From Manis javanica (Eukaryota; Chordata; Mammalia; Pholidota; Manidae), in the NCBI RefSeq assembly GCF_040802235.1, contig NC_133174.1, positions 130,811,213-130,875,212 of the forward strand: a stretch of 64,000 bases of DNA. Reading direction: 5' to 3'. Numbering within the stretch: position 1 is the first letter of the stretch; the number at the start of each line of letters is the position of its first letter. The translations under genes and the position numbers were made by a program. Positions 20,880 through 34,515 of the stretch are shown in pieces. The notes below the pieces were generated by a model, which saw only the letters and a program-made list of their open reading frames with translations, had not been told where the DNA came from and searched no databases.

Positions 20880-23615
20880 CTTTAAAAAGAAAAAAAAAAC
20901 GAAACTCAAGTTTAATTCTTAAGAATTCTTTTCGCTTGAATCCCAGAGCCTTCCTTCCCTCCTCTCCATCCAGGCTTCCTGTGGGGTATGAACAACTGTC
21001 ACCTTGAATTAATGCCTTGCAACTACGGAAACTGTTTCCTTTGTGACAGATCATGGGGGGAAGGCATTGAATCTGATATTGCTACTGGGTATGGGGTCAG
21101 ACCCTGGGATGTCAGAGGAGGAGAACATTGCATCTTTAGATCCCATCTGGATCCTCCATCTCTGTGCAGACCTGGCCTAAGGAAATGCATAACAAGCAGG
21201 GGTGGTATGAGGCCCAGAATAAACTCAGAAAGTTCTGAAATGAAAAAGCGTTGCTCCTTAGAGGGAACGCTAAAGAAATACCTACATTTATTTCTACTTT
21301 ATTGCTTATATGAGTTCTCATTCATTGTTTGCATGTAAGTGGGAGCTATCACATTTACTTTTGAAAACCATTTGCTTAGTAGTCGAAAAGATTGGCATCA
21401 TTTTAGGACACAAAGTTTAATAACTCTCAGTTCAATTGCTATTATATATTTCAATTTTTAACCTTGTGTTTTTTACTAGTGTGATCTCCCCTGGAATGAT
21501 GGAGGCATATCAAATTACATTAATATTATGCTTTTGTCATTGTTTGCCTTATGTGCTTTATATATTTTAGTGCTAATTCATGTCAAAAACTGAATTTAAA
21601 TATTTAAAGTACACTAAAGATTACAGGACAAGGGAACCAATTTGTGGATTGAGATTTGCATAAAACTGCTGTATTCTCATAATAGATTTATATTCTGGTT
21701 CACTTTTCTGGGGGAACAAAAACACAGCAGTGGGGGGGGGGCTCCCAAGGCTGTTGGTGTCACTGGACCCCTTAGAGCTGATGGACCCTTGGTTCCCTTG
21801 TCTCAGGTGTTGGCTGTGGATCCTCCTCTGTGACATCAGCATTTTCTCCTGTCTTTCTTAAGGATCTTAGATGGAGAGATTTTCTGCCTGCTGTGCAGAA
21901 GCCTTGACATCGGGTCTGGAAACTCCCCGTGTTCTGTGTTTCTCTTTGCTCATGCTCTGCTGTGGACAGTGATGCACTCTCTCCTTTGTTGACTACATAA
22001 TGGCTTTTACAGGTGGAGGTTCTGTGGCAGTCAAGCCTCAGACCGATGTTTCCATTTCCTTTCAAAGTCATGTCAGACAGACCTCTGTATGACTTCATAC
22101 TATTTTCAGAAAAATAAAATATTCATATAATTTGATTAAAAGCTTCTACAGGTGGAATAAACGGTCAGGCAGTAAAGACCAGGACTCTGAATAGTATCAG
22201 AGCTTGCAACCACGTTACTGAAAGCTAGAGGAACAGGAAATAAGACTGAACTAGAATTTGATGCTGGTCAAAGTCTCTAGACATTCACCTCCCCGACCCT
22301 CCCTGAGTGTACAGCTTCACCCACACAGGAGAGGAAACTCAGAAAGAGGGAAGACCTGAGATCCAGGGAAGTGAGGATGCAACATGACTGTGAGGGGCGG
22401 GAAGCCCCAGCTGAAGCCACAGTGAAGGGAATGTCTCAGAGGGACAGCTGTGTAGCAGATCTAGGAAGCAAGGTATACAGACTGAAGCAAGAGGGATAAA
22501 GAACTTCAAGATGTGAGGGAGGAGTCCTAAAAAATAAACAGAACTTTTATTAGAGTGATTGAAACTATATTCAAGAATTTTGGAAAAAAATATTGAGAGG
22601 AGTGTTACACAAATGTCCGAGAATTTGAAAAATTAGTGAAAGGTACATAGAAAACCAAGGTAGTGGAAAAAATTAGGCAATACTTATTTCATGCTAGGTA
22701 CTGCAAAACACTTTAAGAAAAAGAATTAAACAACTGTGTACTACATAGTTCAGCAGTGAATAATAATTACATACTAATAATGGAAACATTACCCACTATT
22801 TTAACCAAACATTGTGATACAAGTATATCAGGATGATAAGGAAGTAGAGGTAATAACATATAGAGAAATGCACAAATTATGTCGATAATTGATAATTCAA
22901 TAAGTAGCAATACAAGTGGATTCTTTAAAAAATAAAATAAAAGGAAGTAAATACCAGAAGAAAGAGCCAAAAGATTTTAAAGCAGTTGTCTCTGACATAT
23001 GGGTCTGGGATTGGGAAGGGATGTGACAAGGGACTGCTCTGTTTTGTTGTCTTTTAGTACTATTTAATGATTTTTAGCAGTGTGCACAGATCCTTTGAGA
23101 AAATGAAAGTAAAACAACTCCACAAGCAAACGTTAATGGAGTACTTTGAGTCAGAAACCATGCTAGGGTCTGGAGACATTGTCACAGTGCCAGTTCCCTG
23201 TCCACATGGATTTTTCCATTCCACTGTGTGACCTTGTCCTCAGTGGTGTTCAGGCCCCTGGCTCCAAAGAGATCTCATGGTTTCATGAGACAGCATGTGA
23301 GCCAATATTTTCTGACCTAATATCCCATAGGTATCTCTTCCTCTAAGACCATCATGCAACTTATTGTAATCCACAAGATTGTGCCAAAATGATTTAAATC
23401 CAAAAATAATCCACAAATTGTACTGAAAGTGAAGCTTTGCTTCTATTCTCCCTACTAAAGCACATTTGCCAGCGCTTCTAAGAATCAATAAGCTTAACTA
23501 ATTTAACATTTATAAGATTTTATTGTACATTAAAACAGTTTGAATTGCTACACTAATCTTAGAAGCAATTTCACATCCTCTAGTTACAGGGCTCTAACTC
23601 CTAGCCTCATGTCAG
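20880..23615. other. Unassigned non-coding DNA
   Basis: No gene or repeat family firmly recognised. A G10-type run lies at about 21732-21741. An AATAAA at about 22114 follows the moderately GC-rich segment 21715-22130, but no open frame of known type is there. Confidence 0.45.
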
Positions 23616-23619
23616 GAAC

Positions 23620-23855
23620 AACAGCTATTGATTAGTGAGCATTTATTCCCGACCAGGCAACATGCTAAGGGGTATATATGCATGATCTCAGCTGATCCTC
23701 ACACAGTCCAAGAGGTAAGGACTATTGCATTTCCATTCTAAAGACAAAACTGAAGTTTAGAGGAGTTAAGCAATTTGCAGAGTCACAAAACTAGTGAAAG
23801 GCCGAGTCAGAATTTGTACCCAGGCTGTATGACCCAGGAGACACTTTGAATGACA
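23620..23855 (-). repeat. MIR SINE
   Basis: 'agcatttattcccgaccagg', 'ccattctaaagacaaaactg', 'agttaagcaatttgcagagt', 'gaatttgtacccaggctgta' are in antisense MIR order. Nearly complete. Confidence 0.7.
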
Positions 23856-26549
23856 CTTACTACTCTGCCCTTCTAACCACTTCAGTGCCTCTCCCCTGCC
23901 CACATCAAATATCAACTATGCATTGCCTTGTTGGTTTGCAAACTCAGAAGCTGCCCAGGTGAAATCAGAAACAGACCCCAGTACGCAGAGGGCAAGGAGA
24001 GATGGAAGAAGGAGTCAGGCCACTGCAGATGGGAAGGTGGCAGCTTTAACAAGCAATAACTTACACACGAGGCTTGTTTTGGGCACAACAAGATGAGTGT
24101 AGATCTCTGCACACTTCCACCAGAATCCTAAAAGCTTATCCAGAGGACTTCCTGGGGTTTGATCACTTCTACTGTCCAGAGGTTGTCAATGCCACATTGC
24201 TCTCTGGGCTGCGTCCTTGAATGTTTGGGAGCAGCAGAGCTCACCTTCCATGGTCAGGTATGAGCAGGGAGTCTCTGATTGCCAGGGGCCCAGCCTGTGG
24301 GTCAGTCCACAGTCATGTCCTCTGGATGACCACCTCCAAGAGACCCAACTGCTCTGGTCTGACCTCAATGCTCATCTTCTATCCAATGAAACCCCACTGA
24401 CCTGGTTTCCCCCTAAATGCCATTCTCATGTCCATCTGCATGTAGTTTCTAAAAATTCTTCTCAATGAGAAAGCACTTTTCCTTGTCTAATCAGGTATTA
24501 CCTTTCCTACAAACTTTACCTATTGTATGAAAACTCACCAAGCTATTCCATTTCACTGTGATGTCTTCACTTTTTTAAAACATATTGTAAGCACTGAGCT
24601 ACTATCTTTCATTACATTAATCTGGAAATTTATATTAAATATTAACTAAAACATAGACTCTCAAAGGTGTTCATATTATATGTCCTCTACAGAATTCAAG
24701 AGAAAGTGAAGCATATCGTATTTATTCAGTGAGCACTCATTCACTTGAACTGGTCAAAGGGTAAAATAATGACTTAGTAAAGCAGTTGATTTCCATTACT
24801 AAGGTCATTAGGTCCAAAATTGGTGGACAGAGTGTTTTATATGTTTTGTTCATTTTAGTCAGTATGTATCATATATATACCATATGTCTAATATATAGAT
24901 AGATATATAGACAGATATGTAGATATCTATATCTATAAATATGTATACATAGAGAATGATAGAATGATCTGATGAAGTTTTGTTTTTGGTGTACCAACGC
25001 CTCCCAAATTGTTATAGACAACGTGTGCTAAAATTATGTTCTGCCAAGAACCCATCTCCCGTCAGGCTTCAGATGTCTAGAATTCATTAGCATTCTGAAT
25101 ATAAAAAATACATACCTGAGAACTGAAAGAGGTCCCAGAGTTTATGCAGCCCACCTCCCTACCCTGAACTGAAATTCCATTTCTAACACCCTGACATTCT
25201 GCCTTTGCCTGAGTCACAAGGTCATTTCTACTTGCCTGGCCCATTGTCACATGGTTCTAATCGCTGGTTTTAATTATTAGAAAATGGCCACTGTCCTTGT
25301 TGTCAGTGCCCCTGATGCCATTGCTTTCATGCAGAGTATTTCTTGAAAGTCAAGTGCTCTTCCGCTCTCACCCCACTTCCTTCAAAGCACTGGCAGCGCT
25401 GGCTTCACGGTAGTTTTGCAGGAGACACTGAACGTCGCTGGCATTAGTTTACTCCTTGGTTGACATATTTATTTTAGAAAATGCTTCAGACAATATGATA
25501 AGGTTCCAGACAGAAGGCCCACTGGCTTTCCTTATTGGAAAACAAAGCGTACATGAGGTCAAAAAGGCAGTCAAGACTTTGCTGCAACTGTGCTAATGAG
25601 AAATGACAAAGGCTGAAATAAACGGTGGGAAATAAATAGCACTGGGGGACTCGTTCAACATCTGATTAAACAGAGTATTTGCTTTTGGCTGTATATTTCT
25701 AGGCTACAGATAAAAATATAGTAATTTTATGTAATTGTGAAAAGGTCATCTGGCTAATTTTATTTCAAGCATAAGAAAGTGGGAAGAATACTTAACCTTC
25801 ATTTGTTGTTAATCATATTGCTTTATAACATTGCTGGAAGGAAAAACTTATCAACCAGGGGCAATACTAAAAAAAAAATCAGTGCCCTAAAATGTTTTGG
25901 TATCTTTTGTCCTTCATCTGTTTTTTGTCCCAACATATACCTTTATATTAGTGAAAAGGTCATGTTACAATAATTAGCAGTAACACTTGTTTAAAGTATA
26001 TATTAATGTCCCATAAGATTTGTACAACTTTTGATAAGTGTGGCAGTGAACATTTTAATTGTACTATAAATACCATACGGAGCAATAGATTGCCCAAATG
26101 ATCAGTTTCGTCCCTCGGCCAGAATTTGCACAATGCTACAAAATCTAAAAACTAAAATTGGCATCATAATTGTTACAGAGTTATTTAGTCACCTTAATTA
26201 TACTCACCATGCAACTGGCAAACTATATAATTACTATTATTTGAGAGATTGTTTTGCCAAATAGTCTGTTTAAAAGGTTGCTTTCCTCTTCTATCATATC
26301 TTATCTCAAAGCATAATTGTCTCTGGTTTCTTTGTGAATGTGAAGAATTCAAAACAATGGGCTTAAGAATGAAAAGATGGGAAACCAGAGGGTCTTTTAG
26401 AACACACGGGAGAGTCTCTTGGTACTGTTTGTGTTGCATGGGAACTGTACGAACAGGTATCTGCATGGACTGAACACAGTTCTTTTCCAGTGGGACAGTG
26501 TGTGACACATAGCTTATCAGAAATCATCTAAGAACAAATTGTATCACAA
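23856..26549. other. Unassigned non-coding DNA with an AT-rich tetranucleotide-like tract
   Basis: At 24865-24955 there is a degenerate (TAGA/TATC)-type microsatellite. Elsewhere nothing recognised. Confidence 0.5.
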
Positions 26550-27480
26550 CAGCTCTCCACTACATCATCGTGCCACTGTTAACCCAAAAAAGATACTGCA
26601 ATACCATTTTCCAATAAAAAGAACCAGGGATCCTTAGAGAAATAGCTGATTCTAGGACTGGCCCAGGACATACAAACATGAGGCTGCAGCATCTGTTAGT
26701 ACCAGAAAGAAAAAAGTACTAAACACACACATACACTCACACACACACACACACACTCACACACACACAGTGAAGGGATTGTGTCAATGGGACACTGTAG
26801 TCAACCAAAAAAGCTCCCAATGGCCAAGTCTGGAACAATTTGAGCAAGGAAAGTAGGATTGGATTATAATCCAAAATATAACATTAATATCCATGAGTCC
26901 ATACTGATATAAATAAATAATTGAATAAATAAATAAATGGAGGAGGGCAGATGCATTTTCTACATAGAGGAATTCCAAAATATTAATGCAGATACTACAC
27001 CCTGAAAGAGAGGGAGAATAATTCATCATTCCTTACTGGACTGCCCATAGTGACTTCATTCCAAAAAATATAGTATAGAAAGGTGAAATAAAAGAGTGAC
27101 TTTACTGTGGAGAACCCTGCCATGCACTGTCTCAGTTAGATGGCAAAAGTCAACACTAACAGTGAAAAGTCATGTTGTTATGATGGAATAAAAATGATAC
27201 CTTACCTCTATCGTCTTCCTCTATTGTCTTCCTCTCCAACCCATAAGCCTAGTCTAATCATGGGTAAAACATCAGAATTCTCCTGAGGGACATTATACAA
27301 AATACCTGCCTAGTATTTTTCAGAATTGTCAAGATCATCAGACGTAAGAAATGTCTGAGAAACCGTCACAGGCAGAGCCTACGGAGACACAATGACTAAA
27401 TGCAATGTGGTATCCTGGATGCAATTCTTTATGGGCTAAAAAAAAATCTAACACTTGTACAATTGTTTCTCCAAGCATAG
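26550..27480 (+). repeat. Old L1 (L1M-type) 3'UTR with internal (CA)n
   Basis: Carries landmarks of ancient L1M 3'UTRs: 'attaatatccatgagtccat' followed by an AAATAA run, 'gtggagaaccctgcca', 'aagtcatgttgttatgatgg', 'aatctaatcatgggtaaaac' in altered form, and 'aatgtggtatcctggatgca' near the end. A (CA)n tract is at 26721-26769. The same family recurs at 51060-52060. Confidence 0.7.
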
Positions 27481-30219
27481 GACTAGACCCTCACTGACCC
27501 GGTAACAGTTCTGAGAGGTAATCTTTCTTCTGCCTATGAAAATTAAACCAACCTAGAACTCTTAGAGATGTAAACTTCATATGCTTCCTCATAGGACTGA
27601 TAATTAATACAGTTTGGGCCGGAATTTTAAGCTCTTGCTTCTTATGCAGATCTTGATGTATAAAAATGGCCATTCAAAGAAAACGTATTGAGCACTGTGC
27701 TGAGCATCAAGTATTCAAAGCAGAAAAAGAAAATGTCTACTCTCCGAGGTCTTGAAGTCTGACCTGGGAGGCATATAGATAACTCTACATAAAATAGTTG
27801 CTTTAATTATTAGAACACACTCCAATTTATATATGAGCACAAGCAAAAGAAGAAATTCTACTGGTTCTAATGGTAGGCAAAGTTTTATGTAAGAAATGAC
27901 ATTTGCATTGTACTTTAATGAATATAAATTGTCCAGGTAAATAAGGAATTCTGCACAAATCTGTTTGCTGTTAATCATCAGGGAAAGAAGGAGATTGGAA
28001 GTTTGAAATGAGGAAAAGGTAAAATAGATGAGAAGGAGAAGAAGCTTTGATGATGCCATGTTGAAATAGAAAGGATGTGAATTTCAGACTTTTAGATGGT
28101 AAAGGAGCTGAAATGTGTGTGAGAATGATGGAACCTCATATTTTGCTTCTATATTTTAAAAGACTTTATCCTGACACAATGGAGAAGTTACCTAGCATTT
28201 TTTAGAATATGTTAATCCAATTCTTTAAAAAAATTAGCAGACAAAGCTATTTAAAATGTTGCTCTAATCAAGACATTTAATACATATTTTGACAGTCCCA
28301 TTGCTTGGTGGATAATTCTACTTAAGCAGTCTTATTGTTAGGATATTATTTATTCATCATTAATTTTTAATACCTATGCACTTATTATAAATATATGGTA
28401 TGAATTATTCAAAAGCCATCTATATCGTATAATATAAAACTTGAGATTCCAGTGTTGCCTCCAGGGTAGCTACTAAAGTATTATTAGTAATAAGAAGTAG
28501 AGAAAAAACAAACCCTGGAGTATGAGAAAGGAAATCCAAATAGATCAACCCGATTTTGTGAAAATGGATCTCTCCCAGGGCTTGGGGCTACACACAAAGG
28601 AAGAGTGAGGTGACTTGGTCATCCTTGCAGTAGCACGTTGCATATGACTCAAGGTAGCATTTTCTTACCCGGAGCAGTAAGAGCAGAAATACCTGGGGCT
28701 GAGTCAGGAGTCCTGACCTGAAAGACTGGTGCTCCTTTGGCTGGGTCTTCAGATTCTTTAACTGTCAAAGAAAGAATAGGAATTGATCAGTAGTTTCAAC
28801 TATTTTGCACAACTCTTCTCCTTTTATGAATAAACACTTATATAGCCCTCTAACATAAGAGACTGCAGGTAGGCAGTGGCTCTTCAAGTTTTTCTTTGGA
28901 AATTGTGTATCACCTCTGCTAATTTGTTCATTGGCCAAAATTATTTTATTATTTTATGTTATTTTAAGGAAGTGGGTTGCATTTTCTATTTTAATCATAG
29001 AAAAGGTTGATATCATAGGTCACAGATTGCAATACTCCTAAGTATTCAGAAATTTGTAATCAGAAGTCACCTCCACAGAACCTAAGGTTGTGTGGGGCAC
29101 AGTTGGGAAACTTCCAGACCAGGTGTACCTCCCAAAGGGCCCTCTGGTTTTAACATTCAGTTGGGGGTGACTGCAACTACAGGAATAGGAATGTGCAGTA
29201 GTTCATGGACACTGAAGCTAGCCTATTTGAATTTGAACCCGATTTCCATTTCTCTTCCATTTCCCACACCCCCATATCACACACTGGACACGGTAGGCAT
29301 ACAGGGCCCCTGGCCATTTTTAGGTCCGTTCACGATTCCATCAAATTTTGAATGCCATTCCAAATTCCAATGACAGTGCTGTTCCAAAGGCCTTTCCAAA
29401 TTCCAAGTGAAGATGATCACTTCATCTCCCTAACTGCCCTGTTCCCTAATAAAATTCCACTGGCACTCTAAGGCCTAGCTCCAGTGACATCCCCTGGGCA
29501 GATGTAATCGTTCTCTCTTCTCTGACTTCAGGAAGCTGAGTTTAGAAGTTTAACACTGTGATTGACATAATGAAGATAAGTGTCTGTCTCCCATCTCTGA
29601 GCTGTGAGCTCCTTGAGAACAGGGAGCTTGTCTTTATTCATCCCTTATTCTGGAGACCATACTGAGCTTGCCAGTTAGTAGAGGAGATGACAGATACGAT
29701 TGCAGCCATGGAGGTTTGGGAAATAAAATAATCCAGGAACCTGTATCATTCACAATTTGTGCATTAATTTGTTTTAGTCACAAATGTCACGTAGTATGCC
29801 TCTGTTTGTGGTGTTTGTTGAAGAGGTATGGAGATATCAGTAACGTCAGCAACTAAAGAGTGTTCGTGCAACTGAAAAATGAAAAAATAAATTACAGTAT
29901 GTACAGTTAGGTAGCATTTCTGTATCCCAGTCTTCCATCAGCACTGAGGACATTTGAGGTTTCCTCCCAACTCTGTCAAGACACAGCAATGGGTCCCCAG
30001 CTGTGAGTCACAAGACAGTTAATTGTATGGGCCAGAACTAGTCTGGGACCATGGCTGCCCAAATATAAATGAAACCAGGACATGGCTTACACTCAAGGCC
30101 CAGTGAGGTCTTCCAGATGCTTTCAACCTTCCTGCTTCCAAATGCTTCATGCCTGCTTTCACCTGAGTGAAGGGAGGTGGATCGAAAAAAAAGGTATTTG
30201 TTTTCATTTTCCTCTCTAC
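27481..30219. other. Mostly unassigned; L2 fragments suspected at 27680-28090 (-) and 29570-29650 (+)
   Basis: 'gtgagctccttgagaacagg' at about 29605 is an L2 3' landmark. The 27680-28090 assignment is weak. Segment 28590-28800 may be a MIR relative. Nothing else is recognised. Confidence 0.35.
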
Positions 30220-30520
30220 CAGAGATCAGCAAACTTTTTCTGTAAAGGACCAGTTTAGGTCTCTATCACTACAATGCAACCCTGATGTCTTCGCATGACA
30301 TAGACACTACATAAAAGAATGGGGGTGTATGTATTCCAATAAAACTTACATTGATGGACAAAGGCATTTGAATTTCATATAATATTCAAATGCCACAAAA
30401 TATTATTCCTTTGATTTTTTTCAACTACTTAAAATATAGAAAACATTGTTTGCTTGCAGACCATACAAAAACGGGTAGTGGATCATATTTGGCCCATGGG
30501 CCCAGATTTGCTGAACTCTG
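30220..30520. mobile_element. Non-autonomous hAT (Charlie-type MER) DNA transposon, inactive
   Basis: Terminal inverted repeats are visible: CAGAGATCAGCAAACT at the left end, and the right end reads CAGAGTTCAGCAAATC on the other strand. The interior has 'tttctgtaaaggaccag' and 'ttccaataaaactta', landmarks of a common mammalian MER element. No transposase. The 8-bp target duplication expected for hAT is not conserved. Confidence 0.7.
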
Positions 30521-30649
30521 CCCTAAGGCAGACACACACTCTATAGTGTCAAGTGGAGCCATTAACTTTATTACTTATGAATTTGGGTGTTTCTGTTGAA
30601 AGACTGTGGTGTGACTCTTCTCATCTCTGCGTATTTCAAAACGGAATTA

Positions 30650-30963
30650 TAGTTGACCTTTGAACAACATGGGGTTAGGGGACCCACCTCTGTGCATTTG
30701 AAAATCCACATATAACTTTTCACTCTCCAAAAGCTTAACTGCTAATAGTCTACTGTTGACCAGAACCCTTACCAAGAACAGTCAATTAACATATATTTTT
30801 TACATTATATGTATGATATACTGTATTCTTGCAATAAAGTAAGCTAGAGAAAAGAAAATGTTTTTTCAAATTATCAAAAATCTCCAAGAATTTTTTCAAT
30901 ATATTTATTGAAAAAGAATGTGCATGTAAGCGATTCCAAACCTGCATTGTTCAAGGTCAGCTA
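30650..30963. mobile_element. Non-autonomous TcMar/Tigger-type DNA transposon, inactive
   Basis: Left end AGTTGACCTTTGAACAAC and right end (other strand) AGCTGACCTTGAACAATG form imperfect inverted repeats. Both are flanked by TA, the target duplication of Tc1/mariner elements. Interior includes 'ttgcaataaagtaagctaga'. No transposase frame. Confidence 0.7.
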
Positions 30964-31374
30964 TATATACAAGCTTTACCAGTCTAAAGCTTCTCAAAAG
31001 TCTTGACATTTAGTAACAAATTTGTATTGGATTAACGTCCTCTTTGCATTTCTCAATGGTATGAAATGGAATTTTAATGAGATTTTTCTCTTTTCCCAAG
31101 AACATGAAATAGGGCTAGAGCTATACAAGAGGTTTTTCCTTATATCCTGGGTGTTATTAAAGGAAGTTGTAAAATCTCTTTCTCTTGATGTTTGAAACAA
31201 GCTGGATTTGCATGTGTCACGAATGCTTTCTAGTTTGTCCTGCTTGGAGGCAGAGGATGGACTCAATGACTTCCATAATACTGTGATTACATGATAACAG
31301 AATAAATGTAGTGCCATTACAGCAAAAGCATGCCAACTGGCTGGTTACTGTGTAAAGGCTTCAGGTCAGTATGT
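30964..31374. other. Unassigned non-coding DNA
   Basis: Nothing recognised. Confidence 0.5.
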
Positions 31375-31585
31375 TCTAGAGGAAAGAACACTGGACATAC
31401 AGTGAGAAGACCTGATTTCAGGCTGCAGCTCTATCACTGCCTGATTTAGGCAAATGCCCTGCCAAGGTCCCTCATCTGCAAAATTTGGCTAATAATGGGA
31501 GCTGCCCCATAGGGATGTCATGAGTTTAATGCGCTTACAATAGTACCTGCTTCATGATAAACTCAAGAATGTTTGATCTTAGCAT
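31375..31585 (+). repeat. MIR SINE
   Basis: 'gatttcaggctgcagctcta', 'gtccctcatctgcaaaattt', 'gctgccccatagggatgtca' are in sense MIR order. Confidence 0.65.
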
Positions 31586-31977
31586 TGAATTATTCTCATT
31601 TCAAGAAGGGTGGTGATCACCCAGTGACTGTGTGAACATGCTCCATAAGTTACAGTCCGGCACACCATGTTTATCATTAGAGAGAAATCATGCAAAGATT
31701 GTAAGAGCAGAGGTGGTTCTCCCAGTTAGAACCCATTTTCATTTCTTATCACTGTTGTTCACTCCATTCATTTTCTCTTGGCGTTTGTTGAGCATAGAAT
31801 TAGAGATTTACCTTTCACCTTTCAAAATGCTTTTTTGGGAATGGTGATCGAAGGCATCCCCAATTATTTCCAGATTTTGCTGGTAGCCTGAACTTTGGAA
31901 CTTTAGTCACTTAAAACAGAAATTTGAATTGGAGATGTTTCTAGTGAAAGAATGCAGCATTTTGTTTATTTCCTTAG

Positions 31978-32100
31978 AGATTATGATCTGGACCAAGAGT
32001 CCATTTCTGTGTTAGGGGAAGCTGAACTGAAAAATACACCCTCCCGAATGCCCCGTGTGCTTTCACTTTTGGAGAATCCACCTACCCTACATCCTATCAA
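31978..32100 (+). CDS. Candidate internal protein-coding exon, gene not recognised
   Basis: A 123-bp segment that looks like a coding exon. Upstream is a good pyrimidine tract and acceptor (ttttgtttatttccttag, ending at 31977); downstream is a strong donor (GTATGT at 32101). Length is divisible by 3 and both junctions are in phase 2, so it is a symmetric exon. One frame is open across it and encodes about 41 residues: an acidic start (DYDLDQES), then a Pro-rich part (TPSRMPR) and a hydrophobic-proline end (LLENPPTLHP). Its GC content and codon choice look more like coding sequence than the AT-rich surroundings. I do not recognise the protein and see no sister exon in the window, as expected if introns are long. 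Alternatives are a chance frame or a dead exon. Confidence 0.4.
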
Positions 32101-32259
32101 GTATGTTAAAGGCATGCTTTTTAAATTGTTTTAATAAAAATAACTCACTTTTTTAAGATTGGCTATGATAGTTCTACACTCATCATTCATAATCAAGAAT
32201 TCTTGTAAAGTCACAGTAACAACTTTAAAAGATGTTTTCCAGTGATGAAAATTTAATAT

Positions 32260-32455
32260 ACTAGCAGGTAACATTTATTGAGCTAATGCTTTGTGCCACT
32301 CACAATTCTGAGCACTTTCTATTAATGTACTTCATTTTCATGACAACTTTATGAGCTAGGTACTGTTATTCTCCACATCTTACAGATTGAGAAAACCAGC
32401 TCTTAGCACCACACAGGTGGCCTGACTCCAGAATCCACAGCCTTGTAAGTTTACA
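32260..32455 (-). repeat. MIR SINE
   Basis: 'aacatttattgagctaatgc', 'atgagctaggtactgttatt', 'cttacagattgagaaaacca', 'caggtggcctgactccagaa' are in antisense MIR order. Confidence 0.65.
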
Positions 32456-34314
32456 TTTTGTAGCTGTTAATTTTGACTTTTCAGTAGGCTTTTTACATTT
32501 TAGGAATATTTTAAAGCTTCAGATATTAAACGTTTTTGTAGGCCCTTGCAAGGCTCTTAAGGCCTAGGCGTCATCCCTGTGTTGTCTTTGAAAAACAGTG
32601 GCCTTACCATTTCCAGAGACTCCTGCCTGTCACCAGAGGAGGGGGAGCCTCAGACATAAGCTCAAGGTGTTTTGACAAAGGATTCTGGCTTATTAGCAAC
32701 AAAGAGTCTCTGCATGAAGCCTTGTATTTGTGTGGACCAGTTTTGAGAGAAAGACAGCTTCTCTATTTCTCTATTTCTCATGGGGGACAGTTCAGCAGAA
32801 GAAACCGCAGGAATACAGCAGTACTTGTCTATATCCAGGGCCCACCACTCTGGAAGCAACCAGGGGTCTGTACTAGGCACAGCCACATTCTCGTGCAGGT
32901 GACAGCAGTGGAAGCAAGGCTGAGATGATGCTCTTGTGTGGGTTCTTGAATATCAGCTGTCAATCAGAGCAACTTGATGGGAAGATCCTGAGTGGGTCAT
33001 CAGTGAGGACACATAGGGTATCTTTTGGGGAAGCCCAAGATGCACCTTGGAGGGACTTTGAGGCCCTGCACTACTGAGGCAAAGATGAATCACTTGTCAC
33101 TGTGTGATGATCATAAATGTGATTTGTCTATATTCAAACAGTGATGAGACTCAGAGGACATTTTCTGGTGAGTAGAGGGAGGAATTCTGAGAAATTCATC
33201 AGAAGTTATTTGTAATTCATACAGCTATGCTACTTTAAAGGGTTTTTTAAAAATCCTGCTGTAAATAATAAGTATTCTTTGTGCATTTATGTCTTGTATA
33301 AAGCAAGATACACTTATACTTGCATCCAGTCAAGATGGCAGGCAGACAAATTGCTGACTTTAGCAATGTCATATCTGGAGACTGTCTGGCAAAGGAGAGC
33401 TGCTAACATCGATCATGAACAACATTCTTAGAAAGGAAAAAGGTTTTTTTCCTCCAAATATTCACTGGTATCCAGATCTGATAACTCCTTTCCTTTAGAT
33501 CAGACTGTTTGTGAAACATATTTTGCCCCCAATAGTAGTTGTTCAATTCAGTAAGGTTTATTGAAGGAATGGATTTGCTTTTTAAGGGTTATCAGCATTC
33601 TTTAAACACAGGCCTATATGTAACTTGGCCATGTATTAAGATAAATATGTACTACACATCTCCACTGTGCAGGGTACTAGAGAAAAACCATGAAAGAGGG
33701 TGTTGCATCATAAGGAGCTTACAGTCTAGTGGAGTGATTCTCAAAAAGTGCAGGGAATTTCTGCCAGCCCCTCTGCCTCTCCACTGCCGGCACTGCAACG
33801 GATACATATCACAGATGGGGTGGGGTGTTGGGGAGCTCAATTGCATCCCTCAACAAAGATAACTGGTTTAGAATTGCTTCTATAATAAGTCACAGTTATC
33901 AACTAGACTGACATACACCTTGGTTATGTTGGGGCTGGATAAATGGTTGTATACTCCATGAAGACTTTCTTTTTCCCTCTGGCTTAGCAGGAGAGATAAA
34001 ATGTATGCACTGAATACAATTCATTTCAAATTGTGAGTTAACACTTGCACAAACACACAAAACATATTCGAACCAAACATTTTATGGAACAATGTTCACT
34101 CTTTGTGTGATGTATTCTGGTATTTTCTATCCTGTTTCGACTGCAAAACAACTCAGGTCATTGCCCGCAAAATTGATTTCTCAAAATACAGATGAGTTGC
34201 CACCTAGAATTTGTACAGAACACTTATGTAGGGTTTGGTAATAGTTGGAAGACAGAGGCAAAGAGGAGAAGGTCATAGGATGTGTTACTGCATTGTTATC
34301 ATAAAAATAATGTA
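32456..34314. other. Unassigned non-coding DNA, short L2-like piece at about 33640-33735 (-)
   Basis: 'aaggagcttacagtctagtg' near 33712 is an antisense L2 landmark. No gene is supported; frames at 32662-32928 and 33539-33862 have no known homology. Confidence 0.4.
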
Positions 34315-34515
34315 CTTACTACTTACCAGCTTGCAGGCAATTATAAGTACTTTCCATGTATGAAGTCATTTAATCCTTACTGCCACCCTGTTCGATGGGC
34401 ATGGTTATTGCATGGATGAGTAAATGAATGCACAGAGAAGCTAAGCAATCTGACCAGTTAGCCAGATTGGACGCCAGGCTGCCTGACTCTGGAGCCCATC
34501 CTTTAAGCCACCTCT
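34315..34515 (-). repeat. MIR SINE
   Basis: 'gtcatttaatccttactgcc', 'agagaagctaagcaatctga', 'caggctgcctgactctggag' follow the antisense MIR. Confidence 0.65.

Noticed and set aside
21621..22098. Overlapping frames in a moderately GC-rich stretch with a nearby AATAAA
   Set aside because: No recognisable protein and no poly(A) tail or target duplication to support a processed gene copy.
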